A stretch of DNA of 64,000 bases from Aliamphritea spongicola. Lineage in GTDB: Bacteria > Pseudomonadota > Gammaproteobacteria > Pseudomonadales > Balneatricaceae. The position numbers and the translations under genes were made by a program. The stretch spans positions 2,790,001 through 2,854,000 of the forward strand of contig AP025283.1 of NCBI GenBank assembly GCA_024347235.1, written 5' to 3'. The notes beneath the pieces are model-generated. The model did not search any database and was not told the origin of the DNA. It worked only from the letters and a program-made list of their open reading frames with translations. This document shows positions 40,084 to 51,151 of this stretch, piece by piece (the first letter of the stretch is position 1; every line of letters begins with the position of its first letter).

Positions 40084-43000
40084 TGGATAATGCCGTACTG
40101 CACGCCAGAAAATTTTCCATCCGGTTTACCGTTGGATGCATCTTTTGATGGTCACCGGTTTAACCGCTGTCTTTGCACTCAGCCTGCAATTTCATTTTGG
40201 CCGGGCCATGTCAGAAGAGCTGGTATTAACCAAGCTCACGACAGCCTCTTCCAAAATAAGCGCCTACATCCAGGGGATCGACATTGATGCCTCCAGAAGT
40301 ATAAAGGTTCTGAAAGACGTTTCAGTCACCAGCCAGCATAAATTCTCTGAACAGGAAATCCGGGATCTGCTAGTTCAGGTACTGCAGGACAACCCGATGT
40401 TTTACAGCATCTACTACGGTAAGCCTGACGAAGATTTCTACCAGGTGATTAATCTTGAATCGTCACCGGTGGTTCGCGAAAAATATTCGCCGCCGATAAA
40501 GACCACTGGGTTATCATAAAAATCAGCAGTGAAACCGGCCAGCGCATCAGAAACACCCATTACTACGACAGTCAGTTAAACCTGACCAACAGCACTTCAA
40601 AAATCAGTAACTACTTTCCAACCCAGCGCCCCTGGTATAACGCAGCCACAGCAAATAAGGTTCATAAAACAGATCCCTATCTTTTCAAACACCTGAAACT
40701 CACCGGCCAGACTTATTCAATCAGAACTCCTAAAGCCGTGCTGGGTATCGATATCGTGCTTTCCTCAGTGAATTCAAAACTCTCGGCAGCATCACTGGGG
40801 CTGGAAGATCAGCAGGGTATCGAGTCATTTATATTCAGTCATAACGGCGAGCTCATCGCTTCAAACCAGAATACGGCCCAGCAACTTGAGATCCCCGCCT
40901 CTGAGCCACTTCAACTATCCCCAGACCAGCAGCGGCTGATTAATGCTATCAGCTCCTGACGGTGTCTAACCAGACCAACTGGCCACCGCTGGACTATTCA
41001 GTCGCCGGCGAACCTAAAGGTTATGCCATTGATTTGTTAACCCTGGTTTCTGAAATGACCGGCCTGAAATTTGAGTTCATCAACGGCTTCAGCCTCAACG
41101 AACTGCAAAGTAAATTTCACGACGGGGATATCGACATACTGCATTCGGTGTCCGGCCTGAAAGCCAACCGGGGCGAAATCAGTCAGCCCATGTATACCAA
41201 AGCACTGGCCGTTGCGGTTGAAAAGCACACCACCGGTATCTCAAAGCTGAGCGACCTGAACGGTCTGAGGCTGGGACTGCCCTATGGTCAGGGATTAACT
41301 GAATTACTCAAACGTCAGGGCGTTGAAGCAACCCTGCAGGGTTTTCCTGATCTGGAAACCACCATTAAGGCATTACAGAACGGCCGCATCGACGCCATTG
41401 TCCATGTCAGTTCCACCCTCAAGCATTTCAGCAAAACCAGTATTGGCAACATGCTGAAGGTCATTATGCTCCCGGAGCTGAAAAACTGGACCTGCACCTG
41501 TATCTGCAACCTGACCAGGCAGAACTGATGGAGATCATGAATCTCGCGCTGGCAAATGTTACGCCGGCACAGAGAGAAGTGCTCGATGAAAAATGGCTCA
41601 GTGAAGGCATTCACACGCAACACAATAACTTTGTCCCTTACGATCAGCTACTGGACTTATCACGGAATCCGTCTGTACAGCAGAACATGATCAAAATGGA
41701 GGTTAACGGCAGCAACAAATTCTTTTATGTCACCCCGCTGCACGGTCAGGGCTGGAATAAGGAGTTTTTGCCGTCGTCATACCGGAAAAATTGTCACTGA
41801 AGCCGTCTTTGGGCAGATCATTACCTCTACCCTGATGACCGGCGCCGTTCTGTTGTTACTGGTGCCTTTCGCCTGGTGGTTCGGTTCCCCGATTGTGCGG
41901 GCGATCACCTCACTGAAAGAAGAAACCAAGAAAGTGAAAGAACGCCGTTTTGATGAAATACAACTGGTGGACACCCGCATAAAAGAAATCTGGCAGCTGT
42001 CTAACTCTGTGCTGGACATGTCCAAAGATATTAAGAAACACCAACAGGATCAGAATGATTTCATCGAAGCCTTTATTCGCCTGACCGCTCAGGCGATCGA
42101 TGATAAATCCCTTACACTGCCGGACACTGTAACCGGGTGCCGGAACTGGGCCTGATGCTGGCGAAAGCCGCTGAAGACAGCAACAAAGGCAAATTCAGAA
42201 AATTCCGTTTTGCCAATGACAACGAACGCCGGGAATTCCGCATCGCCGCCTGGTTACACGACTGCGGAAAGATCACCACGCCGGAGTTTATCGTCGATAA
42301 AGGCACCAAGCTTGAAGCCAATTACAACCGGATTCATGAAGTACGGACCCGCTTTGAAGTGCTCTGGCGGGACGCAGAAATTGAGTACCTGAAAACCCTG
42401 CAGAAGAACCCTGAATCTGAAAGCATTGCTGCCGCCAAACTGCAGCAACAGCAAAACCGTTTACAGGAAGAATTCCGCTTTATTGCCAGCGCCAATGTCG
42501 GTGGTGAATTTATCAGTGATGAGAAGGTAGAACGGATCAAAGCGATCAGCCAGCAAACCTGGATGCGCCATTTCGACGACCGTCTGGGACTCGGCCCGCT
42601 GGAAGAAATGAACCGCCCCGCAACAGAACAATCTTTACCGGTGGCGGAACCCTGCTGGCAGACCGGCCCGAACACATCATTAAACGGGACCGGGAAATGC
42701 AGTTCGATCCGAAGTTTAATATAAAAATGGACGTACCGGAGCACCTCTACAATCAGGGTGAAATTTATAACCTGTCTATCGGACGTGGCACCTTAAATGC
42801 CGAGGACCGCTTTAAAATTAACGAACACGTCATCAGTGGTATCAAGATCCTTGAAGCACTGCCCTTCCCGGAAGAGCTCAGCAAGGTACCCCGCTATGCC
42901 ACTACCCATCATGAAACCCTTAAGGGCACCGGTTACCCCCGTAAACTGACAGCCGAGGACCTTTCAATACCGGAACGTATCCTGGTGATTGCCGATATTT

Positions 43001-43221
43001 TTGAAGCCCTCACCGCCGCAGACCGGCCATATAAAAGCCAAACCGCTCAGTGTTGCCGTCGATATCATGTACAAAATGGCGCTGGATGAACACGTCGACA
43101 TGGAACTGTTCCTCCTCTTCCTGGAAAGCGGTACTTATCTGCAATACGCCAAAAGTTTCTCCCGGATGAACAGATCGATCCGGTTGATTTGCGCAAATAT
43201 CTGGAACAGGCCGCGGCATAA
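40083..43221 (+). CDS. Cache / SBP_bac_3 / HD-GYP membrane sensor phosphodiesterase (frameshifted)
   Basis: A very large protein of about 1045 residues. Order: N-terminal helix (IFLMVTGLTAVFALSLQF), a Cache-type region (FSEQEIRDLLVQVLQDNPMF, FPTQRPWYNAATANKVH), a family-3 solute-binding domain (WPPLDYSVAGEPKGYAIDLL, GLRLGLPYGQGLTELLKRQ), a second helix (LMTGAVLLLLVPFAWWF), a HAMP-like linker and an HD-GYP domain. The catalytic motifs are intact: WLHDCGKITTPE and TTHHETLKGTGYPRKLT. This predicts c-di-GMP degradation controlled by a periplasmic ligand. Breaks near 40490, 40960, 41480, 41770, 42130, 42640, 43050 and 43165 are all bridged. A structured leader overlaps its ribosome-binding site. 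Confidence 0.85.
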
Positions 43222-43240
43222 CCCCCGCTTTTACAGGCAT

Positions 43241-43268
43241 AAAAACGCAGTCAGATGACTGCGTTTTT
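43241..43268. terminator. Bidirectional intrinsic terminator
   Basis: AAAAACGCAGTCA and the complementary arm TGACTGCGTTTTT (loop of 2-4 nt) give a strong stem with A and T runs on both sides. It can end the plus-strand HD-GYP transcript and the minus-strand htpG transcript. Confidence 0.85.
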
Positions 43269-43334
43269 CTGTTTATGGCCGGCGGATACAAAAACGCCGG
43301 CTTTAACACAAACGGCTTTTAACCGATCCGGCTG

Positions 43335-45242
43335 TTAACCAATCATAGTTACCAGCAGCTTGTTCAGACGGTTAACGTAAGCCGCCGGATCATCCAGCGT
43401 GCCGCCGGCCGCAAGCTGAGCCTGCTCGAATACCACCAGGCTCAGTTCGTTGAAGCGGTCTTCATCCGCTTCCTGATCCAGCTTGGTAATCAGCGGGTGC
43501 TCAGGGTTAACTTCAAAGATCGGCTTGCTTTCCGGTACTTCCTGACCGGCCGCTTCCATGATCTTACGCATCTGCATGCCCATATCGTAAGCACCCAGAA
43601 CCACACAGGCCGGAGAATCCGTCAGACGGTGAGTAATGCGTACTTCGCTTACTTTGTCACCCAGACCAGTGGTCAGGCGCTCAACCAGACCTTCCAGTTC
43701 CTTAGCGACTTCTTCCTGTGCCTGCTTCTCTTCTTCGTTCTCAACTTCACCCAAATCCAGCTCGCCTTTGCTCACGTCCTGGAATGACTTGCCGTCGAAG
43801 TCGAACAGGTGGCTCATCAACCACTCATCAACCCGGTCAGACATCAGCAGAACTTCGATGCCCTTCTTACGGAAAATTTCCAGATGCGGGCTGTTCTTCG
43901 CGGTGTTGTAGTTTTCAGCAACGGTGTAGTAAATCTTTTCCTGACCTTCCTGCATGCGGGAAACGTAATCTTCCAGCGATACACTCTGGGCAGAGTCAGC
44001 GTTGTGAGTAGAAGCAAAACGCAGCAGCTTACAAACGGTTTCACGGTTAGCGTGATCTTCCGCCGGACCTTCTTTCAGCACTTCACCGAAGGAAGACCAC
44101 AGAGACGCGTATTTTTCCGGATCGTTTTTAGCCACTTTACCCAGCATATCCAGCGCACGCTTGGTCAGTGCTGCACGCAGCTTATCAACCACCGGATCCT
44201 TCTGCAGAATCTCACGGGATACGTTCAGGGACAGATCATTAGTGTCCACCACACCCTTCATGAAACGCAGGTACATTGGCAGGAACTGATCAGCGTCATC
44301 CATGATGAATACACGCTGCACGTACAGTTTCAGGCCACGGGGAGTATCACGGTTCCACAGGTCATGGGGTGCGTGGGAAGGTACGTATAACAGGCTGGTG
44401 TATTCCAGCTTACCTTCAACCCGGTTGTGGCTCCATTTCGCCGGCTCCTGGAAGTCGTGGGAAATGTGCTTGTAGAACTCACCGTATTCTTCGTCAGAGA
44501 TTTCACTCTTGGAACGGGTCCACAGCGCTGTTGCAGTGTTAACGGTTTCATCTTCCGGCTCTTTCTGCTCTTCACCTTCAGCCGCAGGCATTGGCTCAGA
44601 CTGCATGATCACCGGCAGGGAGATGTGGTCGGAATATTTACGGATCAGGGTACGCAGGCGGAAACCGTTAGCAAACTCTTCTTCACCTTCTTTCAGGTGC
44701 AGTACGATACGGGTACCACGCTCGGCTTTTTCAACGGTTTCAACGCTGAACTCACCTTCACCGGCAGATGCCCAGTGAACACCTTCTGCAGCAGACTCAC
44801 CTGCTTTACGGGTGTAAACGTCAACTTTATCAGCCACGATGAAAGCCGAGTAGAAACCTACCCCGAACTGACCGATCAGCTGAGAATCTTTCTTCTGGTC
44901 GCCGCTCAGGGACGACAGGAACTGAGAGGTACCGGACTTAGCGATAGTACCCAGGTGATCAACAACGTCCTGACGGTTCATACCGATGCCGTTGTCATCA
45001 ATGGTGACGGTTTTGGCATCAGCATCAAAGTCGATACGAATACGCAGTTCGCCGTCACCTTCATATAAGGCGTTGTCAGAAAGCGCCTGGAAACGCAGCT
45101 TGTCAGCAGCATCCGATGCATTGGATACCAGCTCACGCAGGAAGATCTCTTTGTTGGAGTACAAAGAGTGAATCATTAAATGTAAAAGCTGCTTAACTTC
45201 GGTCTGAAAACCAAGTGTTTCTTTCTGAGTATCTGTGCTCAT
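43335..45242 (-). CDS. htpG: Molecular chaperone HtpG (bacterial Hsp90)
   Basis: Intact, 635 residues, normal for HtpG. The GHKL ATPase domain shows [40 protein letters not shown] and [20 protein letters not shown]. The middle domain includes [20 protein letters not shown] and [20 protein letters not shown]; the C-terminal dimerisation part ends [10 protein letters not shown]. HtpG remodels client proteins with DnaK in the cytoplasm. No heat-shock promoter was confidently identified. Confidence 0.98.
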   Translation of the reverse strand: MSTDTQKETLGFQTEVKQLLHLMIHSLYSNKEIFLRELVSNASDAADKLRFQALSDNALYEGDGELRIRIDFDADAKTVTIDDNGIGMNRQDVVDHLGTIAKSGTSQFLSSLSGDQKKDSQLIGQFGVGFYSAFIVADKVDVYTRKAGESAAEGVHWASAGEGEFSVETVEKAERGTRIVLHLKEGEEEFANGFRLRTLIRKYSDHISLPVIMQSEPMPAAEGEEQKEPEDETVNTATALWTRSKSEISDEEYGEFYKHISHDFQEPAKWSHNRVEGKLEYTSLLYVPSHAPHDLWNRDTPRGLKLYVQRVFIMDDADQFLPMYLRFMKGVVDTNDLSLNVSREILQKDPVVDKLRAALTKRALDMLGKVAKNDPEKYASLWSSFGEVLKEGPAEDHANRETVCKLLRFASTHNADSAQSVSLEDYVSRMQEGQEKIYYTVAENYNTAKNSPHLEIFRKKGIEVLLMSDRVDEWLMSHLFDFDGKSFQDVSKGELDLGEVENEEEKQAQEEVAKELEGLVERLTTGLGDKVSEVRITHRLTDSPACVVLGAYDMGMQMRKIMEAAGQEVPESKPIFEVNPEHPLITKLDQEADEDRFNELSLVVFEQAQLAAGGTLDDPAAYVNRLNKLLVTMIG

Positions 45243-45429
45243 TATTCAATCCCAAGCTTGAAACAATAATTACGGAATCTGCTGTAAAACAGCTGCTCGG
45301 TGAAAGCAGGCGGCAAAATTAAATGTCAGATTCCTTAACCCTGCATTCAAAATGGGGGTAGGCAAACAGATTTCAAGGCCGGCAGGGATAAAAATAATAC
45401 CTGTCACCGGCCCCTTTCTTCAGATGCGC

Positions 45430-46369
45430 TCAGCGGTTCTTTTCCCAGCGGTAGAATGCCCGGACGTTGCCTTCAAACCAGTCATCGTAGTTAGCAAAGT
45501 GCCGGAACGCTTCAAGCTCGATACGCTCTGCGGCCTGATCTTCCGTCCACCCGGCAGCAAGCGCTTTGCGTGCTTCAGCCTGAAGCGCAGTAAAATAATC
45601 AATCTGCCGCTGCAGCGTGGCTTTATTACCCGGTGCACCGTGACCGAATAAAAACGTATCGGCATCCAGCTCAAGGGTTCTGCGCTGCTGGGCCATCAGC
45701 ACATCCAGATTGATACCCGGCAAGTCGGTCCAGCCCACCACATCACCGTTGATATAATCCACGGTATAGGCCACACGCTTCTCAGGCAGCACCGGCACCA
45801 GGATGGAGGCGGTGTGTACATCCCCAGATACTGCAGCTGAATCTCGGTATCGCCGAACTGATAGGTTTTACCTTCGTCTCCCACGACCTCGGTGGGCATA
45901 TCAATAAACGGCACCTTCCTGATACTGAAATACCGTCGGGTACGTTTATGGGCGATGATCGGAGTATCTGAACCAAACGCTTTACGCAGCACCCGGGCAC
46001 CAGCGATATGGTCCGTATGCAGGTGGGAATACACAATAGCAGCCAGCGGCTGGCCCGGTGCTTTTCCCGGATAACATCCACCATGGCTTCGGCGGCGCTG
46101 TCTGACAGGGGATCAAATACCACAACACCTGCGGAGGTCACCACAAAGTGGTTGTAGTAGAACTCCTGCTCATTTTTAAATTTCAGGGAGAAAACACCCG
46201 GTACAGTTTCCTTCACATCCACAAAGTCAAACCAGTTATAGAAGGTGCCCCGGTCATTAAAATACGCTGATTTTTCTGCCAGATGATTCGCCTGTAACGC
46301 AATACTGAAAGACGTCACGCTCAGGGTTAACATCCCGGCGATAATCCACCCTGCCGCTTTATTCATCAT
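45430..46369 (-). CDS. MBL-fold metallo-hydrolase, secreted (two frameshifts)
   Basis: A predicted exported metallo-beta-lactamase-fold enzyme of about 312 residues. After a signal sequence (WIIAGMLTLSVTSFSIALQA) comes VFSLKFKNEQEFYYNHFVVT, the zinc motif YSHLHTDHIAGARVL (HxHxDH), and later FLFGHGAPGN with another ligand. Frame breaks near 46055 and 45820 are bridged by single bases (second: GDVHTASILVPVLPEKR). It follows yceI and cytochrome b561 genes on the same strand, so a role in periplasmic isoprenoid or redox metabolism is possible, but the substrate is not known. Confidence 0.82.
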
Positions 46370-46386
46370 GCTTCTCCTGAATACGG

Positions 46387-46953
46387 TTACGGTGCAAAGC
46401 TTAGCCTGGCACTGAATTTAACGGCTGCCCCCACGACGGCTGTGTCCAGCCATTCGCCGCTGCCAAGCCCAAAGGCCAGACGGTCGAACTCCCCTTCGGC
46501 ACTGAGGCTCACCAGACGGTTTTCTGTGTCAGTGTTCACCGCCAGATCCAGTGGCAAGGTTTTATCACGGATGGTGAGAAAGCCACGGATAAACTCACCG
46601 TCAGCAGACTGGCCTTCGAAGCGCATTTCAGGAAACACCGCCGCATCCAGCCACTCATCTCCGTGCAGCACCTGATCCCGTTCAGCATTCTGAGTATCCA
46701 GCGAATCCGCACGGATCTGTAACTGCAGGGCGGTCAGTTGGCCTGCTGCGCTGAAATCAGCCGTTGCCGTGTATGTGTCCGCCTGACCTTCAAATACTCT
46801 GCCCATCTGTGTACCACTGAAGCGGATCTCACTGTTTTCCCTGACCAGCTCTGCTGCGCTGGCAGCCGCACTGATCAGCATACCTAACCCCAGCGTCAGC
46901 GCCAGCAGACTCTGCTTTACTCTTCTCACACCGCTACTCCGGTTATTAATCAT
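46387..46953 (-). CDS. YceI-family periplasmic lipid-binding protein (second copy)
   Basis: A secreted lipocalin-like protein of about 189 residues. The signal peptide QSLLALTLGLGMLISAAASA is followed by VRENSEIRFSGTQMGRVFEG, the family fold with polyprenyl-chain-binding strands (DEWLDAAVFPEMRFEGQSAD, GFLTIRDKTLPLDLAV). It is more divergent than the YceI copy at 47473. The ATG 46953 overlaps the cytochrome b561 stop; a GTG at 46929 preceded by CGGAG is an alternative start. Confidence 0.88.
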   Translation of the reverse strand: MINNRSSGVRRVKQSLLALTLGLGMLISAAASAAELVRENSEIRFSGTQMGRVFEGQADTYTATADFSAAGQLTALQLQIRADSLDTQNAERDQVLHGDEWLDAAVFPEMRFEGQSADGEFIRGFLTIRDKTLPLDLAVNTDTENRLVSLSAEGEFDRLAFGLGSGEWLDTAVVGAAVKFSARLSFAP

Positions 46954-47467
46954 AAGGACGCATCCGCTGCCAGACATCATCTTTCAGCCAGCAGCGGTGC
47001 CATATCACCGCACCGATATGCCCCACCAGTAATGCACACAAGCCCCAGCCCAGCCATTCATGCACAGCAGTAAACACATCTCTGAGAAACGGGTTTTCCG
47101 CCAGTAATACCGGCAAAGTAGCCGTGCCATAAACCGTAACACTGAACCCTGCTGCGTTAGACATCAGCCAGCCACTCAGCGGCAGGCCGAGCAAACACAA
47201 ATACAGTAACCGGTGGGCCATTCTGGCTGCCGCATTCGCGGGCATCTGCGCAGCCGGCCTGATCACCCAGTGGTGTAACAGGCGCATCAGCGTCAGCAGT
47301 AACAGCAGCACTCCGAGGGACTTATGCAGATTGACCGTATCAAACCGCTTCAGCCCCAATGGCATATCTACCATCAGCCAGCCAATCACCAGCAGTGTCA
47401 GCACCAGAGGAACGGTCAGCCAGTGAAATATCCGGCTGACCCGGTCATACCGTTGCGATCCCGACAT
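46946..47467 (-). CDS. Cytochrome b561-family protein
   Basis: A 173-residue di-heme inner-membrane cytochrome. Four hydrophobic helices carry the usual histidines: RIFHWLTVPLVLTLLVIGWL, VNLHKSLGVLLLLLTLMRLL, AHRLLYLCLLGLPLSGWLMS and VHEWLGWGLCALLVGHIGAV. Such proteins (YodB/CybB group) transfer electrons from quinol. In many bacteria they lie next to yceI, as here between two yceI genes. Complete. Confidence 0.93.
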   Translation of the reverse strand: MSGSQRYDRVSRIFHWLTVPLVLTLLVIGWLMVDMPLGLKRFDTVNLHKSLGVLLLLLTLMRLLHHWVIRPAAQMPANAAARMAHRLLYLCLLGLPLSGWLMSNAAGFSVTVYGTATLPVLLAENPFLRDVFTAVHEWLGWGLCALLVGHIGAVIWHRCWLKDDVWQRMRPYD

Positions 47468-47472
47468 AGCCG

Positions 47473-48057
47473 TTACGGTGTACGCTTCAGTTCAGTTTCG
47501 ATGGTAATGTTTACCTGATCCCCCAGCATTGGCGCGTAGGTCATCATGCCAAAATCTGTACGGCGGATACTGGTGGTCGCAGAAAAGCCCAGGTACTGGG
47601 TGTCATAGGCCGGGAAGAAATCTGCCAGCGGGTGCCGGCCCTGAAAGTTCAGACGGGCATCCAGCGTGACCGGCAGGGTTTTATCCAGCATGGTCAGCTG
47701 GCCTTCCACGGCATACTTATCCGCAGCGACCTGCACAATCCGCTCACTCTTGAAGCGCATTTCCGGGTATTTAGTCACGTCGAAGAAATCTTCATTCTTC
47801 AGGTGATCATCCAGCGCCGGTACATCGGTATCTACACTGGCGGTTTTAATCACCACATCAAAGGAAGACTGGGTCAGATCTTCTTCGTTGATATCGAACT
47901 TGCCGGTAAAATCCTGAAACTGACCCAGAAAATTGGAAATGCCGTTGTGGTTAACACCGAACTGAATGTTGGTGTGCGCCTTATCAAACTCATAATCTGC
48001 CGCAGATACAGGCAGTGCCATCGCTAATCTAAGGAACACAGTGCGAGTGTTTTTCAT
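47473..48057 (-). CDS. YceI-family periplasmic lipid-binding protein (first copy)
   Basis: A 194-residue precursor with a short signal ending VSAADYEFDKAHT. The YceI hallmarks are strong: HTNIQFGVNHNGISNFLGQF, FDVVIKTASVDTDVPALDDH, DFFDVTKYPEMRFKSERIV and GQLTMLDKTLPVTLDA. YceI proteins bind long isoprenoid chains such as polyprenyl phosphate or ubiquinone-8. It starts a run of yceI, cytochrome b561, yceI, MBL hydrolase with gaps of 5, -8 and about 17 bp, clearly an operon. A perfect dyad lies 144 bp upstream. Confidence 0.95.
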   Translation of the reverse strand: MKNTRTVFLRLAMALPVSAADYEFDKAHTNIQFGVNHNGISNFLGQFQDFTGKFDINEEDLTQSSFDVVIKTASVDTDVPALDDHLKNEDFFDVTKYPEMRFKSERIVQVAADKYAVEGQLTMLDKTLPVTLDARLNFQGRHPLADFFPAYDTQYLGFSATTSIRRTDFGMMTYAPMLGDQVNITIETELKRTP

Positions 48058-48200
48058 AATAATCTCATTCTCGGTCAGTGAGTCCGGCGCTTAGCTTTGC
48101 AACTTTTCTTTGCAAGCTCTGGCCGTACCCGGTTAATTAATCGACGGATATGAGAATACTATTGTTGCCCGTATATGATTAGACAGGTTATTTGAGAAGG

Positions 48201-48222
48201 ATTGTTCCACTCAAGGAACAAT
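48201..48222. promoter_or_regulatory. Perfect palindromic operator candidate upstream of the yceI operon
   Basis: ATTGTTCC and GGAACAAT are perfect 8-bp arms separated by 6 bp. It lies between the LysR-type gene stop and the first yceI start. A further GGAAC half-site follows 14 bp on. Confidence 0.5.
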
Positions 48223-48299
48223 AAATAAGGAACTTTTAGCTGATACGCTGAAACGTAAAATTCCCGGGAAACTTAAAAGGTATTTACTCAGTGACCGGG

Positions 48300-49184
48300 C
48301 TAAGCCTCAGCAAAATATTCCCGGAGATGATCAACAAAGCTGCGTACCTTAGGGGACATCAGCTTACGGTGAGGATACACCGCGTACACACCGCCCTCCG
48401 GGTAGCGCCATTCGGGCAAAAACGCCACCAGCTCGCCGCTTGCCTCTTCCTGTTTACACAGGTGTTTCGGCAGAAAACCTATGCCCCCTCCCCGCAGGGT
48501 GACATTTTTAATAAACCCCAGGCTGTTCACCGCCATACGGCCTGACAAGATGACTTTGTCGCGCTTACCGTCGTTGATGAACTGATGAACGACCTTGGCA
48601 GTGCGTTCACCATAAAGAAAACAGCTATGTTCCGCCAACTGAGCAATGTCTGTCGGCGTACCGTGTTTCTGCAGGTACTCCGGCGATGCATAAGGGTCAT
48701 GGTTTCGCTGAATAACTTCACCGCGATCAGAGATGAGTCCGGCAATTCGCCGGCCCGGACGGCAACGTCATACTCGCCCCCACCAGGTCCACGAATTCAT
48801 TGGTCAGGTGCAGCTGTAACTCAACTTCCGGGTACTTCATCAGGTAATCTGCAATGACCGGCCCCAGCACATCGTTACCTTCTTCTACCGGGGCCGAGAC
48901 CCGCAGTATGCCCCGGGGTGCCGCCAGGCTGTCCAGCATTTCACTTTCAGCATCCTGCGCCTGCTGCACGATCAAACGGCAGCGCTGATAAAACGTACTG
49001 CCCTGTTCGGTGAGGGTCAGTGAGCGGGTGGAGCGCTTCAGTAAACGCACCCCAGATCAGATTCCAGTTGAGACAGCTTACGGCTAATGGTGGATTTTGG
49101 CAGCCCCAGCACTCTGCCGGCAGCACTGAAACCACCGGCATCCACTACCTGGACAAAAATCCGTACGCCGTTTAGGTCCAGCAA
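48300..49184 (-). CDS. LysR-family transcriptional regulator (frameshifted)
   Basis: A regulator of about 294 residues. The N-terminal HTH reads LNGVRIFVQVVDAGGFSAAG, RVLGLPKSTISRKLSQLE; after a G-run break near 49053 it continues RLLKRSTRSLTLTEQGSTFY. The effector domain shows GILRVSAPVEEGNDVLGPVI and FIKNVTLRGGGIGFLPKHLC. More breaks lie near 48780 and 48680. The first codon is probably TTG (49182-49184), overlapping the DUF599 stop. It lies upstream of the yceI operon on the same strand and is its likely regulator (inference). Confidence 0.85.
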
Positions 49185-49186
49185 AA

Positions 49187-49944
49187 TTAATCCTTGAGCC
49201 CCGGATCAGCCTGACTGCTGACCAGTTGCAGTAATGTGGCCGACTTAAATTCACGTCGGTAGAGTACAAACAGTACCCCGCCTGACAGTGCCATGAACAG
49301 CCAGGGATTAATGAACCAGCCCAGTACCGCCATGCTGAAGTAATAGGTGCGTAGCCCCAGGTTAAAGTTATTGGCCGCCAGCGAGCTCATGATGGCAATA
49401 CGGTTAGCATGGCTCATCAGCTCTTTTCCTGCACGCCTTCACTGGGCATCGGCGCACCACCGATCATCACCGAGGTAAAGCCGTACTGCCGCAGGCTCAG
49501 GTGAACTTGAAGAAGGCATAAATAAACATGCCAATCAGCACCAGCAGTTTCAGCTCCCATTCGGCCTTGGTGGCATGGGTGGCAAACGGAATATCACCGA
49601 CAATGTCGATGGCTTTTCAGTGGATCCGAGCACGGTCATTAAACCGGCCAGTATCAGGATTGTAGAAGAGGCAAAGAAAGATACCCCCGTTCCAGATTGG
49701 AAATCACTGTTGCATCGGCAATCCGGACATCCCGGTGCAGCACCTGAGTCATCCAGTCGAGCCGGTAAGAGTGCATCACACTGGCAAGGCAGTGACAGGT
49801 TTTGGCCTTCTTCTTGCTGTAAAGGTTATAGCCCTTGAAACACATTAAAAACCAAACAAGTGCCAGTATATTCAGCCAGTTTTCTTGAACAAACAGGGAC
49901 AACGGTTCCACATTCACAACCCGGTAGCAGAAAGGAGCCTTCAT
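49187..49944 (-). CDS. DUF599-family membrane protein (frameshifted)
   Basis: An inner-membrane protein of about 250 residues with no known function. Landmarks: LNILALVWFLMCFKGYNLYS, a C-rich loop KKKAKTCHCLASVMHSYRLD, DVRIADATVISNLERG, LLVLIGMFIYAFFKFTWSLR and NNFNLGLRTYYFSMAVLGWF. Breaks near 49680, 49620, 49500 and 49420 split it. The start is uncertain (MKAPFCYRV at 49944 or a downstream GTG). The stop overlaps the start of the LysR gene, suggesting co-transcription. Confidence 0.75.
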
Positions 49945-50087
49945 TCTAATCATGCCGGGGTTAAATTGCACTGTATAAACATAGGCTTATACGGTATAGC
50001 CAAATGCCGGAGCCAGCCTTACAGCCGGTTGGCATCCCCGGCAGCTATGCTAACTTGCCAGTGTGTCTTTCCAGTAGAAATGCCCGT

Positions 50088-50405
50088 ATGTATATAGATT
50101 TAAAAGCTTTATTCTGGCTATGCCTGATTTGTGTCGGTTGCTGGCACTGGTGGCATTCACTGAAAGTAAAAGACATCGCCCTGCGTGCGGCAAAAGCCTA
50201 CTGCAAAGATATGGACGTCCAGCTGCTGGATGAAAGTATCTATTTACGGGGTTTCTGGCTGAAGCGGGATGAAACCGGCCGGTTCCGTATCTGGCGTTCT
50301 TACCTGTTCGATTTCACCGCCAATGGCGAAGACCGCGCCCGTGGCAGAGTGGTTCTGCTGGGCTATAAGGTAACCAGTACACAACTTGATCCCCACAGGA
50401 TCTGA
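50088..50405 (+). CDS. DUF3301-type small membrane-anchored protein
   Basis: A 105-residue protein with one N-terminal membrane helix (LKALFWLCLICVGCWHWW) and a conserved body: IALRAAKAYCKDMDVQLLDE, then RGFWLKRDETGRFRIWRSYL and FDFTANGEDRARGRVVLLG. This matches the DUF3301 family as I remember it; its role is unknown. The start MYIDLK at 50088 is chosen because the upstream extension lacks family-like sequence. It converges on the lipase-like gene. Confidence 0.78.
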   Translation: MYIDLKALFWLCLICVGCWHWWHSLKVKDIALRAAKAYCKDMDVQLLDESIYLRGFWLKRDETGRFRIWRSYLFDFTANGEDRARGRVVLLGYKVTSTQLDPHRI

Positions 50406-50421
50406 ATACTGGCCTTCTGTT

Positions 50422-51053
50422 TCAGCGCTTAAAAGTACCGTTGCGCAGGAAAAACAATGTCTGGGCCATCACCTTGCGGTTCTGCATCATGAAGGTATGG
50501 GTCACCGGCATGATCAGATGATCCTGCATTCCTTCAAGCCGGGTATGTACCACCGACACCTTACCGTCATTAGTGCCGGGTATCAGTAAAGATAACCAGG
50601 GATTCACACTGCGGGTACCGGCGATAATGCCCAGTTCACCACTGAACGGTCCCAGTTGCACCGGTAGACCGCGGGTGCCCAGCTGTAAGCCGGCCGGGCC
50701 GTTTATCCAACGGAACGGCGGTAACCAGCCCAGCTTATCAACCACTTCACTGCCACCGTTTGGCGGCCCGAGCATGACCACCCGGCCAAGTCCGGTAATG
50801 GTTTGCTGACGCAAAAATAACGCAGTAAGATACCGCCCATGGAGTGAGTTACAAAATGCACTCTGGAAGCCCCTTTGCAGGCTTCAAGGGCAGTGCTGAT
50901 CGCCGGCTCTGCCAGCGCTTCAACCGGTTCAGATGTGGATGGATAGCCCTGATTCACAACCTGATAACCGGCCTCTTCCAGAAACCGGGCCAGAAGGTTA
51001 AATGCTGCCGGCGTTCGGGCCAGGCCATGCAGTAATACCACCGCTTCTTTCAC
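50422..51053 (-). CDS. Lipase-like alpha/beta hydrolase (one frameshift)
   Basis: A hydrolase of about 211 residues (226 if an upstream ATG at 51102 is used after repair of an A run). [20 protein letters not shown] carries the oxyanion HG motif, and [16 protein letters not shown] the nucleophile Ser. After a break near 50815 it continues [18 protein letters not shown], with a possible acid in [10 protein letters not shown] and the catalytic His in PVTHTFMMQ. This is the PGAP1/triacylglycerol-lipase-like group often annotated as a class 2 lipase. Substrate not known. Confidence 0.85.
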
Positions 51054-51151
51054 ATTTTCTGCTGCCGTTGCAGTGGTTTTTCAGCGTTCTGATCGTCCAT
51101 GGGCATCCCTGTCATTTCTGAAAAATATACGTGAGCCTACCGGCCTCCTGA

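Noticed and set aside
48201-48222. Palindrome taken as a classical LysR T-N11-A box
   Set aside because: The even-length dyad does not give T-N11-A spacing.
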